Shown here: in pieces, positions 7,223 through 15,576 of the stretch | Layout: the number at the start of each line of letters is the position of its first letter | Numbering within the stretch: position 1 is the stretch's first letter | NCBI RefSeq assembly: GCF_001544275.1 | Contig: NZ_BCQE01000021.1 | Coordinates: forward strand, 1 to 64,000 | Length of the DNA: 64,000 nt | Source of the DNA: Enterococcus gallinarum NBRC 100675 | GTDB lineage: Bacteria > Bacillota > Bacilli > Lactobacillales > Enterococcaceae | Direction: 5' to 3' | The notes under the pieces: generated by a model | Database searches by the model: none | Told to the model about the DNA's origin: nothing | What the model saw: only the letters and a program-made list of their open reading frames with translations | Made by a program: the position numbers and the translations under genes

Positions 7223-9242
7223 GCGTGAAACTATTTTGTTGACTGAGCTAATGAACAGTAATGGTCCTGTTTCTATGGACCGAATGATGCAGCTTTTGAA
7301 AGTAAGTAAGCGGACTGTCTACCGCGAACTAGCCAATTTAGAGAATTCGTTGCGTACTGTAGGGGCATCCTTAGAAAAAGAAGGTCGTGGACATTTTCGA
7401 GTCATTGTCGGGAATAGTATCACTCAGTTGCAAGAAGCAATTATGTCTGATCCATCCCAAGAGTTTGCGTCAATAGAGCGACAACATCGGATTTTGCTGC
7501 AATTGGCAACTACTGCTAAGCCGATTAGTAGCCATCGTTTTTTAGAGCTCTATCAAATCAGTAATACTACTTTTTTTTCTGATATTAAACAATTAGAAGA
7601 AAGTTTGGCGCGCCTTCCGTTGACAATTATCCGTAATCAAGGATATGAGCTCAAAGGACCAGAAAAACATCGACGTTTAGTAGCAGCAAATACGTTGATG
7701 ATGGAAATAAATGAATACCAGTTTTTTCATTTTCCTGAAGCAGAACAAACGGCGCATTTTTTATTTGAGTTTATTGAAAAACAGTACTTGATTTTAGCAC
7801 AAGATCTTATAAGAGAAGTGGTTGAACCTAAATATCCTGAGCTAAGTGATCGCAAGTTGGCTTTTATTGGTATTATGCTTGCTTTAGCCATGGAGCGAGT
7901 AGCAACAGGATTTTCAGTAGAGGAAGAAAGTTATCCAAGTCAAATCAACAAAGATTTGCTGAAGGTAGCTAAACAGATTTTTGCTCAAGTTGCTGAACAA
8001 ACGAAGCGGTTGTATTCGGTTAATGAAATAGTTTTTTTTGCGATTTTATTAGGGGATTTTTCTAATTCTTTTGACCGCGATTTTTTTGAAGAGAATTTTG
8101 ATACAACTTTGGCATATCAGGTAAAACGGTTGATCGAACTGATTAGCCAGCACACTGAGGTTGATTTTTTTGAAGATGAAATTTTATATAAAATGTTGCT
8201 AACACATATTTCTGGGGTAATGACCCGAGCGATTTTGGAAGAAAACCATCTAAACAATCCAATTTTAGAAAAAATAATGAAACAATATGAGGAAATTGCA
8301 GAAGCAATCCGTTTAAGCTTACCGCTTGTTTTCCCACAACAGCAGTTTTCGATAGAAGAAATTGCCTATATGGTATTGCACTTCGCAAACTCATTAGAAA
8401 AGAATCCTAAAGTGATGGAAGTCAATATTGCAGGTGTATCACCAAGCGGACTGGCTTCAATTAGTTTGTTAGAGATGCAGCTAAGAAAGCAATTTCCATT
8501 TATCAATAAAATTACTTTTTTCCGTGTGGGGGATATTGAACAGGATAAAATTGAGGGCAACTACGATTTGGTGATTTCCACATCTTTGTTGCCAGGTTAT
8601 CGAGGAAAATATAAGCTAGTATCTCCTATTTTATTGGAAGAAGACATTCAGGAACTAAAAGAAGAATTTCGTCTGCTTAGTCAGAAAAAGAGACTTTCTC
8701 ATGCTATACCTACGCCAGTTTCTACTAGGGAAGAAGATACCTATGAAGATGTTCTAGCATTTATTGAGGAGATTAATCGCTTATTAGAATTGTTTACTCT
8801 TCAAACGATTGACAATGGTCCCAACTTAGAAGAAACATTATCTGAAGTGATGAAACATTTTTCCAAAGCATTAGTACAAGACAGAAAAAAAGTAGCCAAT
8901 AAATTAGTGAAGCGCTATTTACAAGCCCCTGTTGGAATACCGAATACTCACTTTGCCCTTTTTCATGCGTCAAGTACAGAAATTTTGCAACCAGTTTTCA
9001 AAATCTTTGATTTATCACAAGGACTATCACTTTATGCGATGGATAAACAAGAGATTAAGGTAACTCGTTTGTTAGTTATGCTCGCTCCTTATCCAATCGA
9101 TGAGCAAAGCAGTAAAATCTTAGGGAGGATTAGCGGTTCCATCATTATGAATGATCTCAATACAGAAATATTTAATTCAGGAAATTTTTCCATCATTTAT
9201 CAATTGCTTGCTACGCTTTTGATTGAAGAAGTCAAACAATAA
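7209..9242 (+). CDS. mtlR: Mannitol operon transcriptional activator MtlR
   Basis: MtlR-type regulators contain DNA-binding domains, two PTS-regulation domains (PRD), and IIB- and IIA-like domains that sense PTS phosphorylation. This 677-aa protein has an N-terminal HTH (SMDRMMQLLKVSKRTVYREL, about 18-37), a second HTH-like region (about 95-150), PRDs over about 190-405, a IIB-Gat-like domain (about 410-500) and a IIA-Mtl-like C terminus with IPNTHFALFHAS. The IIB-like loop reads GVSPSGLAS and has no Cys, so the Cys-phosphorylation step known in B. subtilis MtlR should be absent. It overlaps mtlA1 and should control both mannitol operons. Confidence 0.9.
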   Translation: MFLTKRETILLTELMNSNGPVSMDRMMQLLKVSKRTVYRELANLENSLRTVGASLEKEGRGHFRVIVGNSITQLQEAIMSDPSQEFASIERQHRILLQLATTAKPISSHRFLELYQISNTTFFSDIKQLEESLARLPLTIIRNQGYELKGPEKHRRLVAANTLMMEINEYQFFHFPEAEQTAHFLFEFIEKQYLILAQDLIREVVEPKYPELSDRKLAFIGIMLALAMERVATGFSVEEESYPSQINKDLLKVAKQIFAQVAEQTKRLYSVNEIVFFAILLGDFSNSFDRDFFEENFDTTLAYQVKRLIELISQHTEVDFFEDEILYKMLLTHISGVMTRAILEENHLNNPILEKIMKQYEEIAEAIRLSLPLVFPQQQFSIEEIAYMVLHFANSLEKNPKVMEVNIAGVSPSGLASISLLEMQLRKQFPFINKITFFRVGDIEQDKIEGNYDLVISTSLLPGYRGKYKLVSPILLEEDIQELKEEFRLLSQKKRLSHAIPTPVSTREEDTYEDVLAFIEEINRLLELFTLQTIDNGPNLEETLSEVMKHFSKALVQDRKKVANKLVKRYLQAPVGIPNTHFALFHASSTEILQPVFKIFDLSQGLSLYAMDKQEIKVTRLLVMLAPYPIDEQSSKILGRISGSIIMNDLNTEIFNSGNFSIIYQLLATLLIEEVKQ

Positions 9243-9258
9243 TGGGGAGGAGAAAATA

Positions 9259-9693
9259 GTGGATATTCCAGCAGCACATATTTTGTTAGATCAGCGATTC
9301 CAAAGTGCAGAAGAAGCATTGCATGAGATAGGTACATTCCTAGTAGACCAAAAAATGGTTCAACCTCAGTATATAAACAGTTTAATTCAGCGACACAAAA
9401 AATATGGTGTTTATATAGGAAACTTTGTGGCCTTGCCTCACGGAGAAGAAGAGGCAGACAAATGGATTAATGAAGAAGGGATTTGTCTTGTTCAAGTACC
9501 AGACGGTGTCGATTTTGGCGATGCAAAAGAATCAAAGGTCACTACGATTCTGTTTGTGGTTGTTCTCAAAGAAAAGCAGTTGTCATGCTTGCAAGAAATT
9601 GCTTTTTTTTGTTCAGATATCCAAAATGTAAAACTATTAAGCGACGCTGCTACAATAGAGGAAGTCCAAAAAATACTATCGCTAGAAGAGTAG
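9259..9693 (+). CDS. mtlF: Mannitol PTS EIIA component, first copy
   Basis: EIIA-Mtl passes phosphate from HPr to the IIB domain. The likely start is GTG 9259, with GGGGAGGAG at 9244-9252; an in-frame TTG at 9223 lies inside mtlR and has no ribosome site. That gives 144 aa. The active-site segment is GNFVALPHG, phosphohistidine His61. It resembles the second EIIA (11627) throughout. It completes the first mtl operon, which lacks mtlD. Confidence 0.92.
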   Translation: MDIPAAHILLDQRFQSAEEALHEIGTFLVDQKMVQPQYINSLIQRHKKYGVYIGNFVALPHGEEEADKWINEEGICLVQVPDGVDFGDAKESKVTTILFVVVLKEKQLSCLQEIAFFCSDIQNVKLLSDAATIEEVQKILSLEE

Positions 9694-9713
9694 AAAAGGG
9701 AATTTATTGATTA

Positions 9714-9739
9714 GTCATGCATTATGCATGGCTTTTTTT
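9714..9739 (+). terminator. Terminator of the first mtl operon
   Basis: GTCATGCAT and ATGCATGGC pair around one base and lead into a run of seven T. The loop is very tight, so the innermost pairs must open. Confidence 0.75.
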
Positions 9740-9800
9740 GTAGATAAGAGACAAACTTTGGCACAGTTTCCTGTGACAAAGTACGACTTTCGAAGCATCG

Positions 9801-9814
9801 GGAAAGCGCCTACA
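9801..9814 (+). promoter_or_regulatory. Candidate catabolite-responsive element (cre) before mtlA2
   Basis: GGAAAGCGCCTACA matches the CcpA consensus TGWNANCGNTNWCA at all but two positions. It lies 50 bp upstream of the likely mtlA2 start. Glucose repression of mannitol genes through CcpA is well established in Firmicutes. Confidence 0.5.
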
Positions 9815-9850
9815 ATCAAGGTGTAAAAACAAGTTGGGAGGAGAATGAAG

Positions 9851-11614
9851 ATGGAACAAGTACAAGCAGACAGGAAGGCGTCTTTAAAGTCGAGAGTCCA
9901 AAAACTAGGTAGTACATTGTCGAGTATGGTAATGCCCAATATTGGCGCATTGATTGCATGGGGCGTGTTAACGGCTCTCTTTATTCCAGATGGCTATCTG
10001 CCAAATGAATCCTTTGCTTCAATGGTCGGTCCGATGCTGACTTATCTAATACCGATACTGATTGGATACACGGGCGGGAAAGTAATTGCTGGAGATCGGG
10101 GCGCAGTTGTTGGGGCAATCGCTACAATGGGGGTCATTGTGGGAACAGACATCCCGATGCTTTTAGGTGCAATGATTATGGGGCCATTAGGCGGATATAC
10201 GATTAAGAAGTTCGATGAATTTTTTCAAGATAAAGTGCGGGCAGGCTTTGAGATGCTGGTCAATAATTTTTCTGCGGGTCTTCTAGGTTTTGCTTTGGCT
10301 CTGTTGGGCTTTGTTGTCATTGGACCTGTGGTAAACACATTGACAGAAGCAATGGCAGCAGGCGTTGCAGTGATTGTCAATGCACATCTGATTCCATTAG
10401 CAAATATTTTTATTGAACCTGCCAAAATCCTATTTTTGAATAATGCCATCAATCACGGAATTCTGACTCCATTAGGTACGGAACAAGTAAGCGAGTTTGG
10501 TAAATCAATTCTATATTTATTAGAGGCAAACCCAGGGCCCGGATTAGGTGTTTTATTGGCATTCACTTTCTTTGGCAAAGGCGCGGCAAAATCATCTGCT
10601 CCAGGAGCAATCATTATCCACTTTATAGGTGGTATTCATGAAATCTATTTCCCATATGTGATGATGAAGCCATTAATGTTTTTAGCTGTTATTGCAGGAG
10701 GTGTTTCTGGGAGTTTCACTTTTCAATTATTAGGTGCAGGTTTAAGGGCACCAGCTTCTCCAGGTTCGATTATTGCTATTTTAGCGATGACACCATTTAA
10801 TTCAGTGATGAGTGTCGTCTCTGTTTTAGCAGGGATTGCTGTTGGAGCAACCGTATCATTTCTTGTGGCGGCAGCAATTCTAAAAGCCGATGCCAAAGAT
10901 ACTGTAGATAATTTTGATGAGAAGGTACAGGAAATACACCAAGCTAAACAGCGTTCAAAAGGAGTGGCTCTAGAATCGTTAACAGGCATTCAGAAGATTA
11001 TTTTTGCCTGCGATGCTGGTATGGGTTCAAGTGCAATGGGGGCTTCCATTTTGCGTAAGAAAGTTAAAGATGCTGGTTTGGCACAACAAGTCACCAATCA
11101 AGCAATCAATAATCTGACAGATGATGCGCATACATTGATTGTGACACAAAAAGAGTTACAAGAGCGGGCAAAATTAAAAGCACCAAATGCAACATTTGTT
11201 GCTGTAGAAAATTTTTTGAATTCTCCTAAATATAATGAGATCGTGGCAACATTATCGGGCTCAGGAGTTGAGGAAGAGAAAAAAACGAAAGCAGTAAATC
11301 ATAAGCCACTGCCTCTAGAGGAATTAAAGGGCATTCATGAAGTTATTCTTGCCCATGACGATCGTGAAGGCTCAGCGACCATGGCGAGAAAGGTTTTTCA
11401 AGACTTATTAGCGAAAGAATCTCTCTCATTATCACTTAAAAAGGTTCATATCGATAATCTAAAAGCGGATGCTTCATCATTGGTAATTACCAAAGAAGAG
11501 TTGACAAAGCAAGCGCGGTCGCTAGCACCAGAGGCAGTCCATCTATCTGTCAGCAATTTGATGCGAACGTCAAACTACCAGCGAGTAATCACAACACTTA
11601 AAGAAGCTCTTTAA
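9851..11614 (+). CDS. mtlA: Mannitol PTS EIICB component, second copy
   Basis: The 587-aa EIICB has the same plan as the first copy and is closer to the canonical family: MVMPNIGALIAWGV, AGFEMLVNNFSAG, NHGILTPLGTEQV, LLEANPGPGLGVLL and GGIHEIYFPYV in EIIC. The IIB loop is ACDAGMGSS (Cys387). A second IIB-like domain (about 497-587) has AHDDREGSATM where the Cys loop should be. ATG 9851 is preferred: GGAGGAG at 9837-9843 is seven bases away, but only one base from ATG 9845. mtlF2 and mtlD follow, so this is the complete mannitol operon. Confidence 0.94.
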   Translation: MEQVQADRKASLKSRVQKLGSTLSSMVMPNIGALIAWGVLTALFIPDGYLPNESFASMVGPMLTYLIPILIGYTGGKVIAGDRGAVVGAIATMGVIVGTDIPMLLGAMIMGPLGGYTIKKFDEFFQDKVRAGFEMLVNNFSAGLLGFALALLGFVVIGPVVNTLTEAMAAGVAVIVNAHLIPLANIFIEPAKILFLNNAINHGILTPLGTEQVSEFGKSILYLLEANPGPGLGVLLAFTFFGKGAAKSSAPGAIIIHFIGGIHEIYFPYVMMKPLMFLAVIAGGVSGSFTFQLLGAGLRAPASPGSIIAILAMTPFNSVMSVVSVLAGIAVGATVSFLVAAAILKADAKDTVDNFDEKVQEIHQAKQRSKGVALESLTGIQKIIFACDAGMGSSAMGASILRKKVKDAGLAQQVTNQAINNLTDDAHTLIVTQKELQERAKLKAPNATFVAVENFLNSPKYNEIVATLSGSGVEEEKKTKAVNHKPLPLEELKGIHEVILAHDDREGSATMARKVFQDLLAKESLSLSLKKVHIDNLKADASSLVITKEELTKQARSLAPEAVHLSVSNLMRTSNYQRVITTLKEAL

Positions 11615-11626
11615 GGAGGAAGAAAA

Positions 11627-12064
11627 ATGAAACTATTAGAAAAAGAAATGATTGAGCTGAATCAACAGTTTGCGAACAAAGAAGAAGCGATTCGTTATTG
11701 TGGGAAAAAACTTGTTGAGGCCGGATATGTTGATCCGGAATACGTCAACGCTATGATCGAACGAGATGCAATGTTATCTGTCTACATGGGGAATTTCATA
11801 GCTATACCACACGGGACAGATGAAGCAAAAAAATATGTCAAAAAATCTGGTATCTGCATTGTTCAAGTGCCTGAGGGCGTAAATTTCGGGACAGATGAGG
11901 ATGAAAAAATCGTTACGGTATTATTTGGCATTGCTGGAATAGGTGAAGATCATTTGCAGTTGGTACAACAAATCGCTCTCTTCTGTAGCGATATCGATAA
12001 TGTGGTCGAATTAGCGGATGCTTTGAGTAAAGAAGAAGTCGCCGCTAATCTAACAGTGGCATAG
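11627..12064 (+). CDS. mtlF: Mannitol PTS EIIA component, second copy
   Basis: This 145-aa EIIA has the active-site segment GNFIAIPHG with phosphohistidine His62, then [14 protein letters not shown] as in other MtlF proteins. The start ATG follows AAGGAGG. Only 12 bases separate it from mtlA2 and mtlD on either side. Presumably it phosphorylates Cys387 of the neighbouring EIICB. Confidence 0.95.
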   Translation: MKLLEKEMIELNQQFANKEEAIRYCGKKLVEAGYVDPEYVNAMIERDAMLSVYMGNFIAIPHGTDEAKKYVKKSGICIVQVPEGVNFGTDEDEKIVTVLFGIAGIGEDHLQLVQQIALFCSDIDNVVELADALSKEEVAANLTVA

Positions 12065-12076
12065 GAGGGGAAAAAG

Positions 12077-13225
12077 ATGAGAGCAGTTCATTTTGGTGCA
12101 GGGAATATTGGTCGAGGGTTTATCGGAGAGATTTTGGCAGCAAACGGTTTTGAAATAACCTTTGTTGATGTAAATGAAACGATTATTGCTGCGCTTCAAC
12201 AACGTAAATCCTATACAATTGAATTAGCAGATGAGGACCGCGAACAGATTTTTATTGAACACGTGACAGGAATCAATAACGCAAAAGAACCGGATGCGGT
12301 TGTTCAAGCAATTGTCGAAGCCGATATTTTAACCACTGCCATTGGCCCTGCAGTATTGCCTCGCATTGCACCGCTCATTGCAAAAGGGCTGGATCAGCGA
12401 GCAATCAAGAAAAAGGAGCAAGCGATTGATGTCATCGCTTGCGAAAATATGATCGGCGGATCCACTTTTCTAAAAGAGGAAGTAGAAAAGTATAGCCAAC
12501 AACTCGCTTACCTGGAGAATAATGTTGGTTTTCCAGATGCAGCAGTGGATCGCATTGTTCCGATGCAACAACATGATGATCCTTTGCTGGTTCAAGTGGA
12601 ACCATTTTGTGAGTGGGTAGTTCAAGAAACAACAATGAAATCAGTACTTCGTCTACAAGGCGTGCAATACGTACCAGATCTGAAACCTTATATCGAGCGT
12701 AAATTGTTTAGTGTGAACACAGGTCATGCTACAGTAGCTTATACAGGAGCCCTACAAGGCTATGAGACCATCGATGAAGCCATGCGTGACCATCTAGTTG
12801 TGATTCAGCTGAAATCCGTTCTAGAAGAAACTGGTCAACTTTTAGTCGCCAAATGGGATTTTGATCCTGATGAGCATGAACAGTATATTGAAAAAATTAT
12901 TCAACGATTCAAAAATAACTACATTTCGGATGCTATTGCTCGAGTAGCCCGCACCCCTTTGCGAAAATTAAGTGCACAAGAACGATTTATCCGCCCCGTC
13001 CTTGAATTGCAAATGAGAAATGTACAACCGTTCCATCTCTATGAAACGATTGGTATGATTTTCAACTATCATGATCCAGAGGACGAGCAAAGTCAACAAT
13101 TGAGAGAGTTACTGGAAGCAGCTAATCTTTCTCAAGTGATCACAGAAGTCACAGGGGTAGAGGATCAGAGAATCATTGAGAAGATCAAACAAAACATTGA
13201 AAAATATGCTTATGTAGCTGCATGA
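12077..13225 (+). CDS. mtlD: Mannitol-1-phosphate 5-dehydrogenase
   Basis: MtlD oxidises mannitol 1-phosphate to fructose 6-phosphate with NAD+. The 382-aa protein opens with the dinucleotide-binding motif VHFGAGNIGRGFIGE and the acidic strand end FVDVN. The polyol-dehydrogenase segment ERKLFSVNTGHATVAYTG carries the conserved Lys, Asn and His catalytic residues. Length is normal. It is the only mtlD seen here, so both mannitol transporters would feed it. Confidence 0.97.
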   Translation: MRAVHFGAGNIGRGFIGEILAANGFEITFVDVNETIIAALQQRKSYTIELADEDREQIFIEHVTGINNAKEPDAVVQAIVEADILTTAIGPAVLPRIAPLIAKGLDQRAIKKKEQAIDVIACENMIGGSTFLKEEVEKYSQQLAYLENNVGFPDAAVDRIVPMQQHDDPLLVQVEPFCEWVVQETTMKSVLRLQGVQYVPDLKPYIERKLFSVNTGHATVAYTGALQGYETIDEAMRDHLVVIQLKSVLEETGQLLVAKWDFDPDEHEQYIEKIIQRFKNNYISDAIARVARTPLRKLSAQERFIRPVLELQMRNVQPFHLYETIGMIFNYHDPEDEQSQQLRELLEAANLSQVITEVTGVEDQRIIEKIKQNIEKYAYVAA

Positions 13226-13228
13226 TCA

Positions 13229-13285
13229 TTGGCTGCCGATTGCTATTCCAAATCATGGATAAGCCATCGGCAGTCAGTGGTTTTT
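13229..13285 (+). terminator. Possible terminator of the second mtl operon
   Basis: CTGCCGAT (13233-13240) and ATCGGCAG (13266-13273) form an 8-bp stem with a 25-base loop. The T-run starts several bases later, so it is weaker than the others here. Confidence 0.5.
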
Positions 13286-13357
13286 GGTCTATTTTGGCAG
13301 GAAGTTTGACCTTCTGAATCATTCACGTGATAATAAAGGGAGAAATGAGGGATCGGG

Positions 13358-13651
13358 ATGGAGAGATGGTTTGAAGAAGCCCAACTACATGTGATTGAAT
13401 TACCTATCAGTTGGCAAGATGGTCGTCCTTGTTATAGTGCGTTTATTCGAGAATTGCCAATGCTGCAGGCAGAAGGTGGTTCACGGAAAGATGTCTATCG
13501 ACAATTGGCGGAAGCCTATCAGATCTATTGGGAAAAACACCAACAAACGGAAGAAGAGGAGATGACTTCTTCTTTGCTATCACTAGATGAATTGCTTAAA
13601 TATTATGATGGTGAGACATTTGATGGTTTTGACATTTCTATGGATGAATAG
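13358..13651 (+). CDS. Small HicB-like protein without a toxin partner
   Basis: The 97-aa protein has the pattern of the HicB partial RNase H-like fold: a short beta-rich start, PCYSAFIRELPMLQAEGGSRKDVYRQLAEAY (a strand, Leu-Pro, Gly-x-Ser, then a helix), and an acidic C-terminal tail (YYDGETFDGFDISMDE). HicB antitoxins usually sit beside a HicA toxin of about 60 aa; none is encoded on either side, and no C-terminal DNA-binding domain is present. It stands alone between mtlD and a convergent gene. Function unknown. Confidence 0.6.
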   Translation: MERWFEEAQLHVIELPISWQDGRPCYSAFIRELPMLQAEGGSRKDVYRQLAEAYQIYWEKHQQTEEEEMTSSLLSLDELLKYYDGETFDGFDISMDE

Positions 13652-13707
13652 AAATATTAATAAAAAGAACTTGCGAACAAAGACAGCAGGTAAAATCGCT
13701 AAAGGAT

Positions 13708-13744
13708 AGAAAAATAGGGAGTACGATATTCGTACACCCTATTT
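13708..13744 (-). terminator. Terminator of the PfpI-family gene
   Basis: AAATAGGG-x-GTACGA pairs with TCGTAC-x-CCCTATTT. On the minus strand the stem is followed by five T, placing termination downstream of the gene at 13772. On the plus strand there is no T-run. Confidence 0.75.
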
Positions 13745-13771
13745 GTGAGTTCTTCGTTTAAAATTTAGGCT

Positions 13772-14293
13772 TTATTTGTTGCCTTCAAGTGCTGTTGTAA
13801 TGGCTTGATTAAATGCATCCAAATCATCAGGATTACGACTAGTGATCAAATGATACGTGTCATCAATCACCACAGGCTCATCTTTGACAGTAGCACCTGC
13901 ATATGTTAAATCTGGACGAATGGAATCATAGCCAGTCAATGTTAATTCTTTTGTCAATCCGGTTTGAATAAAGAGTTGAGGTCCATGACAGATAGCAAAA
14001 ACTGGTTTTTCAGATGTCAGAAACTCTTTGGTCAAAGTGACATAGCGTTCATCTGTACGTAATTGGTCTGGAGAAAAGCCACCAGGAATCAACAAAGCAT
14101 CAAAATCGGAAAAATTGATTGTATCAATAGACGCGTCAACTGCAAAAGTGGTCCCTTTTTTTCCTGTGACAGAGTCCACGCCTTCATTACTGATAATGAC
14201 AACTTCATGTCCAGCATTTTCCAGTGCTTCTTTTGGCGAGGTTACTTCAATATCTTCAACTAGATCGGTAATGATAGTGGCAATTTTACTCAT
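13772..14293 (-). CDS. DJ-1/PfpI family protein (YhbO/YraA-like)
   Basis: The 173-aa protein belongs to the class I glutamine-amidotransferase-like DJ-1/PfpI superfamily, whose members act as proteases, glyoxalases or stress-protective hydrolases. The nucleophile elbow is VFAICHGPQ, Cys102 followed by His103. LLIPGGFSPDQLR carries the preceding glycine-rich turn. ATG 14293 follows GGAGGAG at five bases; an upstream TTG is less likely. It is monocistronic. The exact reaction cannot be told from sequence. Confidence 0.88.
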   Translation of the reverse strand: MSKIATIITDLVEDIEVTSPKEALENAGHEVVIISNEGVDSVTGKKGTTFAVDASIDTINFSDFDALLIPGGFSPDQLRTDERYVTLTKEFLTSEKPVFAICHGPQLFIQTGLTKELTLTGYDSIRPDLTYAGATVKDEPVVIDDTYHLITSRNPDDLDAFNQAITTALEGNK

Positions 14294-14420
14294 CAAATCT
14301 CCTCCTTAAAAATTATGCTTTTATTCATCTTCAATTTCTATGCTAACGAAGATTCATACTGCTGACAAATAATCTGTTTAGAACAAAAATAAATTAGATA
14401 AAAAAGAAAGAGAGAAAAAA

Positions 14421-14972
14421 ATGGCAACAATTCAATTATTTATTACAGATGAGCCGCTCGTTTTTGAAAAAGCTGTCTTGCAATTTATGGGCGAAGAGCA
14501 AATAGTCGAAAAGAATCTGAGGTTCAAAGATGCTACTATAGAATTATCAAAGGAAGTAGAATCTACATGTGTCTCATTGGTCAAGCAAGGCATTCTATGG
14601 CTGGAAGAAACCGGTGAAGAAGAGGACTATATTGACTTACTTTATTTGGATTTTCAAAATACAACTCATTCAAAGATAGCGGCTACTATTTTGTCACGCC
14701 CTTTTTATCAAGTAGAAGAAACGCTACAACCTATTCTTGAGGAAGTTGGAGACGTTCTCGCGGAGAAATTCTTTGAGGAATGGAGCAATCAATTAGCCGA
14801 ATTGTCTGATGATGAACTGTCCTATGCTTATTTCATCGACGGTGCTCGGATCACTTTAGAATTGACTGAGCCATTTGAGCTACAAGAATCGATCTTACTA
14901 AAAGAGCTGATAGTGGATTATCACTCTGCGTTAACTCGTTCTGTACAAAAGTTTTACGAATTTCTTATTTAG
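14421..14972 (+). CDS. Uncharacterised acidic protein
   Basis: I do not recognise this 183-aa protein. It has no signal peptide or membrane segment and is strongly acidic, with alternating strands and helices (for example EETGEEEDYIDLLYLDFQN and LSDDELSYAYFIDGARITLEL). AGAGAG precedes the ATG at 14421. A short terminator follows, so it is probably transcribed alone. Codon use looks like its neighbours. Confidence 0.75.
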   Translation: MATIQLFITDEPLVFEKAVLQFMGEEQIVEKNLRFKDATIELSKEVESTCVSLVKQGILWLEETGEEEDYIDLLYLDFQNTTHSKIAATILSRPFYQVEETLQPILEEVGDVLAEKFFEEWSNQLAELSDDELSYAYFIDGARITLELTEPFELQESILLKELIVDYHSALTRSVQKFYEFLI

Positions 14973-14973
14973 G

Positions 14974-14996
14974 ACCTAGCAGAAGCTAGGTTTTTG
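14974..14996 (+). terminator. Terminator after the acidic protein gene
   Basis: ACCTAGC and GCTAGGT enclose AGAA and run into five T. Confidence 0.8.
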
Positions 14997-15055
14997 TTTG
15001 TAACCGAAAACATTTTTACTTTTTTTTAAATCTGTTCCGTTAATCCTTCGTAGTC

Positions 15056-15084
15056 TTGACCATTTCCAAGGAAAGAACTATAAA
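15056..15084 (+). promoter_or_regulatory. SigA-type promoter of the 15143-16329 gene pair
   Basis: TTGACC, a 17-base spacer and TATAAA. Each hexamer differs from consensus at one position. It lies about 60 bp before the first ATG. Confidence 0.7.
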
Positions 15085-15142
15085 GAAAGTAAGTACTCAA
15101 TGAGTGCAAAAAAGATAAGAATCAAGACAAGGATGGAAAATT

Positions 15143-15568
15143 ATGCGAAAAGTACCTCCTATTTTGAAACCAATTGCTCTCTTGACCATTTCAACCATCA
15201 TCGCTACTGCAACTGGTGTTGTGAATTCCAGTAGCTATCGGCAGTCAAATGGAACCAGTCACTCGACTGAGATTACTGAAACGACCGAAACTAGCGTTGT
15301 TAGTCACTCGCAATCGGTAGATAGTCAACCTGTGTCTGAAAGCACAGAACCTTCAACATCAGCTGAAGATCATGGAGGCACTACATCTTCCACAACAAAC
15401 AATCAGCGAACAGTTCCTTCATCTTCGATAGAGGATAGCTCTACACCACCAGCTACAGATGCCCCTTCTTCAGAGAACGGGCAAAGCGAAGAAACGACGC
15501 CGTCAAGTCAGGATCAGAATGCGGCTGACCAAGAAGCAGTCATCAATGAGGATCAAGAAAATGAGTAG
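15143..15568 (+). CDS. Secreted or membrane-anchored Ser/Thr-rich protein
   Basis: The 141-aa protein starts with a basic and hydrophobic segment (RKVPPILKPIALLTISTIIA, about 2-21) that serves as signal peptide or anchor. The rest is low-complexity Ser, Thr, Glu and Gln, such as ETTETSVVSHSQSV, ending in an acidic tail. There is no lipobox, LPXTG motif or folded domain, so it is probably an extended surface stalk or linker. It lies eight bases upstream of a membrane protein gene behind one promoter, which suggests a joint role. Function unknown. Confidence 0.65.
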   Translation: MRKVPPILKPIALLTISTIIATATGVVNSSSYRQSNGTSHSTEITETTETSVVSHSQSVDSQPVSESTEPSTSAEDHGGTTSSTTNNQRTVPSSSIEDSSTPPATDAPSSENGQSEETTPSSQDQNAADQEAVINEDQENE

Positions 15569-15576
15569 GTGAATAA

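Noticed and set aside
13308-13330. Second parS site around CACGTG at about 13324
   Set aside because: Only the core matches; flanking bases miss the consensus at four or more positions. The same holds for CACGTG at 12252 and 21590.
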